Source: Nakaseomyces glabratus
Taxonomy: Eukaryota; Ascomycota; Saccharomycetes; Saccharomycetales; Saccharomycetaceae
Reading direction: 5' to 3'
DNA: 64,000 nt
Assembly: GCF_010111755.1 (NCBI RefSeq)
Contig: NC_088962.1
Location: forward strand, 1 to 64,000
The notes under the pieces are model-generated. The model saw nothing but the letters and a program-made list of their open reading frames with translations. It searched no databases and was not told the DNA's origin. The position numbers and the translations under genes are program-made. Below are positions 19,436-31,400 of the stretch, piece by piece. Each line of letters starts with the position of its first letter. The stretch's first letter is position 1.

Positions 19436-19775
19436 ATGGCACCACCGCTCGCGAAAAAAGCCAAATTGGCTGGGAAGGATAGAGTAATAAGTGTATGTGA
19501 TGTTTGCAGGAAGCAGAAAGTAAAATTTGATGGAGATCAACCATGTTCTTCATGCATGACAGCAAGCATTGTCTGTATTTACAACGGGGTCGCTTTCCCT
19601 CATGTCAAGTCATTCTAACGGGAAAAAGAAAACACAATATAGTAAAGTATGGAACATGAGATCAGACTTTATTAAAGTCCTTTAAGTTTTCACGGCCAAT
19701 AGTAAATTTACTTTGGATGATGATCCTGTAGGGAAAAATAATGGCCGATTTCTACAAAACCGTATATTGCGTTGG
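19436..19775 (+). pseudogene. Relic of a Zn(2)-Cys(6) zinc-cluster transcription factor
   Basis: An ATG at 19436 opens 60 codons encoding a fungal binuclear zinc cluster: C-x2-C (CDVC), a basic stretch (RKQKVK), then CSSC and a final C with standard spacing. The third of the six cysteines is phenylalanine (KVKFDGDQPC), which should break zinc binding. The frame stops at 19616-19618. A shifted frame continues from about 19605 (SHSNGKKKTQYSKVW, then KFTLDDDPVGKNNGRF) with one stop, ending at 19775. Intact family members are usually 600-1000 residues, so this is a dead N-terminal fragment. Which regulator it came from cannot be told here. Confidence 0.75.
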
Positions 19776-20804
19776 TAGCTTTGGTTTCCGGTCAAATGTC
19801 ATCTATAACAATAAGTAGTATGATCTAATCGTATTACTAAAGTCATTGTTTTTTTTTAATTATTTTAGATGGTCTTCATTTAATGTATTTTTCTTTCTGA
19901 ATGCACAGTTAGCTATCCAGCTAGGTTGAAGGTCACTCTAATAGTAAATAATGCTAACTTAAATGTAGGAAATGGCGTGAACTTTACTTTCATATTTAGC
20001 TTTTGTGAACTTCTATAATTATTGTATACCTATTGTTGTTACTGTTTTACGAGGTTAAGGGAGTTCTTTATTTTGTAAATGTTCTTTACTATGAATTTCA
20101 TTTTTGATAACGAAACTAATGGTAAAGAACTAAAAATCAACACATGGGGCTGTGCTAATATAATACAACACTCTTTTTATTGTTAAGAACAAAACCCTGA
20201 TTCAAAATTATATCAGATGATAAAAACATCCTAGATTTTGTACATATAATACCATAGAAGTATATAATTAATTTCTGTAATTAGACCGGCAGGTACATAT
20301 ATGGTAACTAGTATGATAGAAAATGTTACAACTCAATCGAAATGGTACTCTAAGTATTTTTAGTATCATCTGTTTGCGAATATGATAAGAAACTCAATTA
20401 GAATGAGAAAATAATTTCAGTTTCATATGCAATGAGCACAACTATCTCTATGTCGATGTTCGTTTTGCTGCACGGGTTTAATATGAACTGTACCTACTGT
20501 TGAAACACCAATTAGAAACATTTGAGTGGCTGTATTAGACCTGTATCAGATTAAAGTAATGTTTTGCATTGATTTAACATATTCAGCCATCTGTAAATTA
20601 CTTCTTGTATCCTATTTGGGGACAATGTGGTATACAACAATAACATGTCATACGTGAATAGGTGATACTATTGACTTTTACTAGATTTTTTAACACACTG
20701 CATGGCATGCACATTAGTTCTGTAGTCCTCATTCTTAGTATTGTGTACTGAATAATTATGTTATGATAACTCTATAGAAATGAAGAGTTTTACATCTATC
20801 GGAT

Positions 20805-22260
20805 AGGTTCTTCAAAGGCGCATACACCATCATCGATCTGACCATAAGACGTGATATTTACAGTGGTTGTAACAGTTAGACTAATATTATTTGTTGTTGC
20901 GATGTGAGAAACAACGCAGTACTTGTGTGAGCATCATAAAAATACACAAATGTGTAATCTGGTTCGTCTGTTAGAGTCCTTGGTTGTGATGTGCAAAATC
21001 AAGTCTGTCTTAAAGTCACCGCTGCCATTATCGATTGTGGTGATGTAATCCGATTCTTCAACGGGTAATTTTTAAGAACTTTGCAGATGAATGTATGGGG
21101 CTTCATGCAAGTTCTACTCACGCATAGCGTTGAACAGACTGCTTTCCGTGCTAATGTCTCCCTTATCATCCGTAGTGATGTAGACTGAGATCCAGTCAGT
21201 CTCAACGTTGTCAGATGCAGTAGCCACGAACACAGTGAAATTGTACCGTTGTACATACTGGTGCTGCATGTGGTGATCAATTCACAGAATTCGTAGGTGG
21301 TTTGCCGGTAAGATACAAACTCGTAGTTTATCATGTTATTCCTAAGATCAAATGTGTTTGTCTTCAATGGAGGTGTAGGGCCAAACGACGTATATACTCC
21401 TGGACCATTTTCCGCGAAGGACATCATTGCAGTGGTATATATTAGTGTTTTGTGGTTGCATATGTTGTGCTGATATGAGTTAAAGCATCTGTAATGGTGT
21501 GGCTATCAGACGTAATGTGGTCGTGTAATCTGGCATGTAACAAATAATAAAAATGGGATTATAAAAGCAAGTAGGATAGTTTGGTTTTCTGATTTGTCAT
21601 AGGGTGTAGCAAAATAGTAAGCTATACGAATAAATTATTTCATACCATTTGGAGGGAAAGTAGTGATGTATTGCGTACTATAAGTAGCTACATTAGTGAT
21701 GTTGGAACATATCTCATCAAATCAAATTGTAGCAACATATTAGTCACCGCCTGAGATATAAAAAGCAGACCAGAGAAATCACCGACGATTAAGTGTGAGT
21801 CATTGAATAATAAACAAAGTCCTGGGCTGTGACACAACATATATTATGATAGAATCTTTTTGGATAATATATTCCCTTTTTGAGATGCATCGTGACAGTT
21901 TGATTATTCTTTGACCATATAGCATATGCTAGAAATTTCTTTGATCACGTTGTGAATTGTTATAGTTGCAACACCCAATTGCATTTCTTGACCCTAAACC
22001 TAATAAGGAAATGTTATCATTTTGGAAATCAATCGTATATTTACCGTTCTGCTAGGAAGAAAAGCAGCCACGGAAAAGCATAGTAAACTTTGTTGTTGTG
22101 ATATTGTAAATAGTTAAATCCCTGTGGCAATGAACATGAAAGAGGATCGTATCTGGCATGCCGCTACCCAAATGTAATTGACTACTAACTCCATTGCTTG
22201 CTCTTATTGATATGAATGGCAAATACTCCGTCCGAGAATGAAATGGGCTAACAGTGATCC
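20805..22260 (-). pseudogene. Relic adhesin with PA14-like domain and single SFFIT and SHITT units
   Basis: Read 22260 down to 20805. A roughly 120-codon run (22259 to about 21915) encodes NGKYTIDFQNDNISLLGLG followed by NAIGCCNY, the pattern of PA14/GLEYA-type lectin domains in yeast adhesins; it has one in-frame TAG and later stops. Near 21535-21470 lies a decayed DYTTT...HTIT module. One SFFIT unit follows (SFGPTPP...; then, after a frameshift, DWISVYITTDDKGD) and stops just after NAMRE. Then comes one SHITT-type unit (DYITTIDNGSGDFKTDL, LHITT). This is fused to remnants of the DEPDYT and VVSHIATTNN modules that flank the array in the living gene at 3712-13614. No signal peptide, stalk or GPI tail is visible. 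It is a dead paralogue with each repeat at one copy. Confidence 0.8.
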
Positions 22261-25200
22261 AGTAACAAGACCTTTAGCCGGTACCTGGTTGAACGATTGA
22301 GAAAGAGTATGGCTTTGACGCTTATTTTATCCCTCAGGTATGAACTTAGATTACGCCTATGTATACAGCCTGGCATCACTAGAGGTTAGTTCCTTCTTGT
22401 CAGAAAGTTCAACACGTAGCTATTTCCAGTTGCTCGTGGGAGGTACAACAGAACGAGTTTGAGCATGAAAGACATGGTTAGCTTCGGTAATACCATTGAG
22501 AAATGCTTGTCGCAGGTCCTAAATACACAAGATTCTTATCAGTATGTTTTGCTATTAACCTTGTTTGACGTGTATTGTAGATGTTGGTGTTATATAGTGA
22601 ATTGGTGCAGTGGTAGGCTAAAATTACTAACGAACATAATTACAAGTAAGCTTCGAGTACGTTGCATTGATATCTCTGATTATGCTCATGTCGAGACAAA
22701 ACTAATGAAGACTTAGAAACAGTGCAGGAAGAGATTGACCGCATTGAAAGAACATGTTGGGTTTATATATTAGGACTTTGAAACAGAGGAACTTGATGCC
22801 ATAAAATCTGGAAAATGACATTGGTCCTTGGCAACATAAGAAAGATATAAGATGTCAAAAAAGTTCCTTAGTAGATATTCTGAAGCTTGATAAGTTTCCG
22901 AAACTGCATATAAATCATGCCTGCCCATATACGTCCTGGACGTTTCTTACAGACCTCATGGATATAACCAATAATCCGAACGTCAGCACTGGTGTAGTAC
23001 AAAGGTAACGCGATAGAACAACAATCTGTGAGGGGGGTAGAAATTTTGAATCGTAGGGTCTTTTTTAGGGGGGAGGGCATTGGGTGAGACTGTCGAGTAC
23101 CCGCATCCGAAAAGGTAAGGGTGCAAAAGATGCCAAAAGGCAATGGTTTCATAGGATATATATGCCTGTACCAAAGTAAAGGAATCTCCAATGTACTTGT
23201 GATTAATATTCTAGAATAATCTAATAAACCAATTCTCTAAGCCTTGGAGAGCTATTGGCCAGCGTTCTAAAGATATGATATTGTGCTAAATTTCCCAATA
23301 AATCAGGAAAGGCATATTTGGTAGTCCAATAATGGCTTACCAAGGTAAGAAGGGACACATAAGTCAATGGCTACATAAATATAGCATCGTCTATTTGACT
23401 AATATTCACCGTGCTACTTCGAGGTTGTGATCGGTGTATACCTCAGCAGTGGCGGCATTGTTTGCTCGAAAGACCTGCGAAAATGTCCCGAACTTAAGAT
23501 AGTCCTGGAGTACATCTGAAAACCCCACCCTTGGTCGAGCCACTTGATGTGTCGAGTGGGATTATTGGCGCATTTTTATGCCTCTAGTAAGTCTCGCTTC
23601 TAAAGAGAGATGTAGGTGCCGGTACTTATATAAGATCAGAGCAGGGTTTGTATCTATGAGCAAATGCACCCAAATGGCGGAAGATTTCCGGTAAGCAGAT
23701 TTGGGAGAGGGGACACCCTACCGGTCCTTGGTATATCACTTAGCTGTACTGCAGCCTTGGCTCGCGCTGGCGTTGTCCAAAGTGGGAGCGGGGCGATGAG
23801 GAGAGGGTACTGATAGGAACTCTTTGACAATCAACCCAGTTGTGCATAACTAATTTCTAGTCTGTTTTTGTCTTGCGATGTGGTACTCAGCTATACCACT
23901 CTAGATCTGCACATGAGTGTTGTTTTCCTGTTCAGTGATAAAAATGTTTGAATGATGCTTGTCTTGCTTGACAGAAATTAAATATATCTCCAAAATGAAA
24001 TTAGGCTTTTAAAGAATTATAAAATTGTATCTGATATAAGATCAATGTCATCTTACTTAATATATTGACCTCACGTTGTTTGGTATAATTGCATTTATCT
24101 TAACTTGAATTAATTGAGCATGATTTGATTGCCGGTTTACAATTGATATTATTCATGAAAATCATCTTGATACTTAAAAACTTGACATTATATACACTTT
24201 ATTGTCGTATTTGTCACATCAATAATCAGTGTAAATTATTCCATGGTGTTCGATTCACATCTTAAATCTAAGCTATCTGTCCCAAGCCTGGGCAGCATAT
24301 CCTTGTTGGCTTTGTCCGTTTACAATTTGTAACACATGTTTTGCAGCACAGTTCAACAGTTGCGTTTGACTAGAAAAGGTTGCTCTCACCCACAAACAGT
24401 TCCTAGAAGTATCAAATCCCGGTATAGCAATAAAAATGCATTTTGCAGAACCACATGGGAGAACTAGAATCTGTAAATTACAACAAGTAATATTAATGTT
24501 CTTGATAAGCAGCGGTAATAGTTCTTATATAAAAAATAATCCTTGTTTTGCCAAGATACAAACACTAATAAAAAAGATATATGACTGTAGTAAACCATTT
24601 GTCAACCACAGTTCTTTTTTCATTGTGGATCATTAGTTAGTGACGTGCACTCAAGATTAGATTCGTTAATGATGGACAAATAATTAAAACCCAATTGGCT
24701 TCATGCGCTGGCTGTATCAGTAATATTCTATTTGTTTACAATCTGCTGATATTACCTGTATCTGTATAACAGAACGTTTTTAAAACAATTTTGCTACAGT
24801 TTGCATATATCAATTTCCTTTGAATTTAGGTTGAAAGTTAAGGTAACCGGGCTTTACCTTCATTTTTCATATTGTATTAGCTAGGGTAAATTATTCTTGA
24901 GAGAAGGTGTTGTTACATCTTTACCGCTTTTTCCTATTTAAGCAGAATCAACAATGTACCCTAATGTACCTAAGTAGATGGGAAGCGTAATATTGAGAAT
25001 ATCTTAACTAAATTGATTTGTAATTGATGAAAAAAACAGCCTTTTCTTAGATACCGTTTGATATTCATATCTTTAATGGGCAGCAGTTTACTTAACATAA
25101 ATTGTGGGCGTAAATTGTATATATGAAGGTGCTAGCTATACTATGAAAAGAAATAAAGGGAATTTCTATATATTTTAGAATAATTATTAGTAAGATGAAA

Positions 25201-25493
25201 AACAGAATGAAGGAATGAATGTTGTGCCGTGGTTATTGGTAATTTATGATTGTCATTAAAAACAAAATACTTTAGAATGTAACATAGAAACTTTTTTTAT
25301 TAGACGTAATATATGAATAGAGAATATACAATAAAATGAAGTATAAAACGATTTGAACATGGAGTTTGGATGATAGTATGGAAAAGTTTGTACTGTTTTT
25401 TGGTATTTAATTATTATCACCGATTTTTATGCGCTCATTAAATTATGCATAAATGTTCTGTCATCCTATTACTTCATTATCTCAATCTTTAAA

Positions 25494-28464
25494 TTATAGA
25501 AGGAACAATAGAGCTGGTAGAGCGTAGTACCAGTTGTTCAATTCGATAGCAGCAGCTGCACCATGGTATTGGCTTGCGCTAGCTGTTGGCGTGATGATTG
25601 TTGTAGGACCGCGTGAATTTCCATTGGATGCAGTAGATGGGTAAATAGAGGAGCCTGAGCCATTTTCAGCAGCACCGGCAGCACCTTGAGCGTTGTTGGC
25701 AGAGCCTGCAGCACCGGCAGCACCTTGAGCGTTGTTGGCAGAGCCTGCAGCACCGGCAGCACCTTGAGCGTTGTTGGCAGAGCCTGCAGCACCGGCAGCA
25801 CCTTGAGCGTTGTTGGCAGAGCCTGCAGCACCGGCAGCACCTTGAGCGTTGTTGGCAGAGCCTGCAGCACCGGCAGCACCTTGAGCGTTGTTAGCAGAGC
25901 CAACGGCACCGGCAGCACCTTGAGCGTTGTTGGCAGAGCCTGCAGCACCGGCAGCACCTTGAGCGTTGTTGGCAGAGCCTGCAGCACCGGCAGCACCTTG
26001 AGCATTGTTGGCAGAGCCTGCAGCACCGGCAGCACCTTGAGCATTGTTGGCAGAGCCTGCAGCACCGGCAGCACCTTGAGCGTTGTTGGCAGAGCCTGCA
26101 GCACCGGCAGCACCTTGAGCGTTGTTAGCAGAGCCAACGGCACCGGCAGCACCTTGAGCGTTGTTAGCAGAGCCAACGGCACCGGCAGCACCTTGAGCGT
26201 TGTTGGCAGAGCCTGCAGCACCGGCAGCACCTTGAGCGTTGTTGGCAGAGCCAACGGCATTGTTGGCAGAGCCTGCAGCACCGGCAGCACCTTGAGCGTT
26301 GTTGGCAGAGCCTGCAGCACCGGCAGCACCTTGAGCGTTGTTGGCAGAGCCTGCAGTACCGGCAGCACCTTGAGCATTGTTGGCAGAGCCTGCAGCACCG
26401 GCAGCACCTTGAGCGTTGTTGGCAGAGCCTGCAGCACCGGCAGCACCTTGAGCGTTGTTGGCAGAGCCTGCAGCACCGGCAGCACCTTGAGCGTTGTTAG
26501 CAGAGCCTGCAGCACCGGCAGCACCTTGAGCGTTGTTGGCAGAGCCTGCAGCACCGGCAGCACCTTGAGCGTTGTTGGCAGAGCCTGCAGCACCGGCAGC
26601 ACCTTGAGCGTTGTTGGCAGAGCCAACGGCACCGGCAGCACCTTGAGCGTTGTTGGCAGAGCCTGCAGCACCGGCAGCACCTTGAGCATTGTTGGCAGAG
26701 CCTGCAGCACCGGCAGCACCTTGAGCATTGTTGGCAGAGCCTGCAGCACCGGCAGCACCTTGAGCGTTGTTAGCAGAGCCAACGGCACCGGCAGCACCTT
26801 GAGCGTTGTTAGCAGAGCCAACGGCACCGGCAGCACCTTGAGCGTTGTTGGCAGAGCCTGCAGCACCGGCAGCACCTTGAGCGTTGTTGGCAGAGCCAAC
26901 GGCACCGGCAGCACCTTGAGCGTTGTTGGCAGAGCCTGCAGCACCGGCAGCACCTTGAGCATTGTTGGCAGAGCCTGCAGCACCGGCAGCACCTTGAGCG
27001 TTGTTAGCAGAGCCTGCAGCACCGGCAGCACCTTGAGCGTTGTTGGCAGAGCCTGCAGCACCGGCAGCACCTTGAGCATTGTTGGCAGAGCCTGCAGCAC
27101 CGGCAGCACCTTGAGCGTTGTTGGCAGAGCCTGCAGCACCGGCAGCACCTTGAGCATTGTTGGCAGAGCCTGCAGCACCGGCAGCACCTTGAGCATTGTT
27201 GGCAGAGCCTGCTCCACTGTTGGATGAACCAGAAGATCCAGCTGAATTTGAGCCACCTACGTTAGAACCAGTGCCTGGGTTAGAGCTTGATCCAGAAATT
27301 GAACCAGAGGAGCTACCTGGGTTGGAGCCAGAGCCTGAACCAGAGCCAGAGCCAGAGCCACTACCTGGTTTCGAACCAGAGCCAGAGCCTGAACCAGAGC
27401 CAGAGCCTGACCCAGAGCCAGAGCCACTACCTGGGTTGGAACCAGAACCAGAACCTGAACCAGAGCCAGAACCACTACCTGGGTTGGAACCAGAGCCAGG
27501 GCCTGAACCAGAGCCAGAACCACTACCTGGGTTGGAACCAGAGCCAGAGCCTGAACCAGAGCCAGAGCCTGAACCAGAGCCAGAGCCACTACCTGGGTTG
27601 GAACCAGAGCCAGAGCCTGAACCAGAGCCAGAGCCACTACCTGGGTTGGAACCAGAGCCAGAGCCTGAACCAGAGCCAGAGCCACTACCTGGGTTGGAAC
27701 CAGAGCCAGAGCCTGAACCAGAGCCAGAGCCACTACCTGGGTTGGAACCAGAGCCAGAGCCTGAACCAGAGCCAGAGCCACTACCTGGGTTGGAACCAGA
27801 GCCAGAGCCTGAACCAGAGCCAGAGCCACTACCTGGGTTGGAACCAGAGCCAGAGCCTGAACCAGAGCCAGAGCCACTACCTGGGTTGGAACCAGAGCCA
27901 GAGCCTGAACCAGAGCCAGAGCCACTACCTGGGTTGGAACCAGAGCCAGAGCCTGAACCAGAGCCAGAGCCACTACCTGGGTTGAAACCAGAGCCAGAGC
28001 CTGAACCAGAGCCAGAGCCACTACCTGGGTTGGAACCAGAGCCAGAGCCTGAACCAGAGCCAGAGCCACTACCTGGGTTGGAACCAGAGCCAGAGCCTGA
28101 ACCAGAGCCAGAGCCACTACCTGGGTTGGAACCAGAGCCAGAGCCTGAACCAGAGCCAGAGCCACTACCTGGGTTGGAACCAGAGCCAGAGCCTGAACCA
28201 GAGCCAGAGCCACTACCTGGGTTGGAACCAGAACCAGAACCTGAACCAGAGCCAGAACCACTACCTGGGTTGGAACCAGAGCCAGAGCCTGAACCAGAGC
28301 CAGAGCCACTACCTGGGTTGGAACCAGAGCCAGAGCCTGAACCAGAGCCAGAGCCACTACCTGGGTTGGAACCAGAGCCAGAGCCTGAACCAGAGCCAGA
28401 GCCACTACCTGGGTTGGAACCAGAGCCAGAGCCTGAACCAGAGCCAGAGCCACTACCTGGGTTG

Positions 28465-28496
<32 letters not shown>

Positions 28497-31400
28497 GCCA
28501 GAGCCACTACCTGGGTTGGAACCAGAGCCGGAACCAGAGCCACCAGAGCCACCAGAGCCGGAACCACCAGAGCCAGAGCCACCTGGGTTGGAACCAGATC
28601 CACCTTCAGAACCAGAGCCAGATCCACCAGAACCGGAACCACCAGAGCCAGAGCCACCTGGGTTGGAACCAGAGCCACCTTCAGAACCGGAACCAGATCC
28701 ACCAGAACCGGAACCACCAGAGCCAGAGCCAGAGCCACCTGGGTTGGAACCAGAGCCACCTTCAGAACCAGAGCCAGATCCACCAGAACCGGAACCACCA
28801 GAGCCAGAGCCAGAGCCACCTGGGTTGGAACCAGAGCCACCTTCAGAACCAGAGCCAGATCCACCAGAACCGGAACCACCAGAGCCAGAGCCACCTGGGT
28901 TGGAACCAGAGCCACCTTCAGAACCAGAGCCAGATCCACCAGAACCGGAACCACCAGAGCCAGAGCCACCTGGGTTGGAACCAGATCCACCTTCAGAACC
29001 AGAGCCAGATCCACCAGAACCAGATCCACCAGAGCCAGAGCCACCTGGGTTGGAACCAGAGCCACCTTCAGAACCAGAGCCAGATCCACCAGAACCGGAA
29101 CCACCAGAGCCAGAGCCACCTGGGTTGGAACCAGAGCCACCTTCAGAACCGGAACCAGATCCACCAGAACCGGAACCACCAGAGCCAGAGCCAGAGCCAC
29201 CTGGGTTGGAACCAGAGCCACCTTCAGAACCAGAGCCAGATCCACCAGAACCGGAACCACCAGAGCCAGAGCCACCTGGGTTGGAACCAGATCCACCTTC
29301 AGAACCAGAGCCAGATCCACCAGAACCGGAACCACCAGAGCCAGAGCCACCTGGGTTGGAACCAGAGCCACCTTCAGAACCAGAGCCAGATCCACCAGAA
29401 CCGGAACCACCAGAGCCAGAGCCACCTGGGTTGGAACCAGATCCACCTTCAGAACCAGAGCCAGATCCACCAGAACCGGAACCACCAGAGCCAGAGCCAC
29501 CTGGGTTGGAACCAGAGCCACCTTCAGAACCAGAACCAGATCCACCAGAGCCAGAGCCACCTGGGTTGGAACCAGATCCACCTTCAGAACCAGAGCCAGA
29601 TCCACCAGAACCGGAACCACCAGAGCCAGAGCCACCTGGGTTGGAACCAGATCCACCTTCAGAACCAGAGCCAGATCCACCAGAACCGGAACCACCAGAG
29701 CCAGAGCCACCTGGGTTGGAACCAGAGCCACCTTCAGAACCAGAGCCAGATCCACCAGAACCGGAACCACCAGAGCCAGAGCCACCTGGGTTGGAACCAG
29801 AGCCACCTTCAGAACCAGAACCAGATCCACCAGAGCCAGAGCCACCTGGGTTGGAACCAGATCCACCTTCAGAACCAGAGCCAGATCCACCAGAACCGGA
29901 ACCACCAGAGCCAGAGCCACCTGGGTTGGAACCAGATCCACCTTCAGAACCAGAGCCAGATCCACCAGAACCGGAACCACCAGAGCCAGAGCCACCTGGG
30001 TTGGAACCAGATCCACCTGGGTTGGAACCAGAGCCACCTTCAGAACCGGAACCACCAGAGCCAGAGCCACCTGGGTTGGAACCAGAGCCACCTTCAGAAC
30101 CGGAACCACCAGAGCCAGAGCCACCTGGGTTGGAACCAGAGCCACCTTCAGAACCGGAACCAGAGCCACCTGGGTTGGAACCAGATCCACCTTCAGAGCC
30201 GGAACCAGATCCACCAGAGCCAGAGCCACCTGGGTTGGAACCAGAGCCACCTTCAGAACCAGAACCAGATCCACCAGAGCCAGAGCCACCTGGGTTGGAA
30301 CCAGATCCACCTTCAGAACCAGAGCCAGATCCACCAGAACCGGAACCACCAGAGCCAGAGCCAGAGCCACCTGGGTTGGAACCAGAGCCACCTTCAGAAC
30401 CAGAGCCAGATCCACCAGAACCGGAACCACCAGAGCCAGAGCCACCTGGGTTGGAACCAGAGCCACCTTCAGAACCGGAACCACCAGAGCCAGAGCCACC
30501 TGGGTTGGAACCAGAGCCACCTTCAGAACCGGAACCAGAGCCACCTGGGTTGGAACCAGATCCACCTTCAGAGCCGGAACCAGATCCACCAGAGCCAGAG
30601 CCACCTGGGTTGGAACCAGAGCCACCTTCAGAACCAGAACCAGATCCACCAGAGCCAGAGCCACCTGGGTTGGAACCAGATCCACCTTCAGAACCAGAGC
30701 CAGATCCACCGGAACCGGAACCACCAGAGCCAGAGCCACCTGGGTTGGAACCAGATCCACCTTCAGATCCGGAACCAGATCCACCAGGAGATGGGGTTGG
30801 TGACTGGTATTGGGTCAAAATGACAGTTGGCTTACCATCTTTGTCGGTAGTAGTGATGTGGGAAATGATGTCGGTGTGCACATGGCCATCCTTGTCAGTG
30901 ACAACAGTAGTCTTATCCTTACCATCATCGACTGGGTTAGAGCCACCAGAGCCACCTTCACCAGAGCCACCTGGGTTGGAACCAGAGCCACCTTCAGAAC
31001 CGGAACCAGATCCACCAGAGCCAGAGCCACCTGGGTTGGAACCAGAGCCACCTTCAGAGCCGGAACCAGAGCCACCTGGGTTGGAACCAGATCCACCTTC
31101 AGAACCAGAGCCACCTGGGTTGGAACCAGATCCACCTTCAGAGCCGGAACCAGAGCCACCTGGGTTGGAACCAGATCCACCTTCAGAACCGGAACCACCA
31201 GAGCCAGAGCCACCTGGGTTGGAACCAGAGCCACCTTCAGAACCGGAACCAGAGCCACCTGGGTTGGAACCAGATCCACCTTCAGAACCAGAACCAGATC
31301 CACCAGAGCCAGAGCCACCTGGGTTGGAACCGGATCCACCTTCAGAGCCAGAGCCACCTGGGTTGGAACCAGATCCACCTTCAGATCCGGAACCAGATCC

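Larger units (their letters stand above)
13615..25493. other. 12-kb gene graveyard between the two adhesin genes
   Basis: No intact gene is convincing here; the longest frame from an ATG is short and unrecognised. Broken coding relics are visible and listed separately: a stretch at 15954-18693 on plus, a zinc-cluster regulator fragment at 19436-19775 on plus, and an adhesin with a PA14-like domain at about 20805-22260 on minus. A 15-bp tandem triplet lies at 14626-14670. A GC-richer island at about 23000-23860 has no frame I can read through. The rest is AT-rich sequence in which I see nothing specific. Confidence 0.75.

Noticed and set aside
13615..25493. Retrotransposon remnants in the gene-poor region
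   Set aside because: No long terminal repeats, integrase or reverse transcriptase motifs were seen; the readable fragments fit a regulator and an adhesin.
25538..27256. Other long frames (572 codons here, 1175 codons at 27257-30784) on the adhesin strand
   Set aside because: They are frame-shifted readings of the same repeats with no start context, domain or signal peptide.
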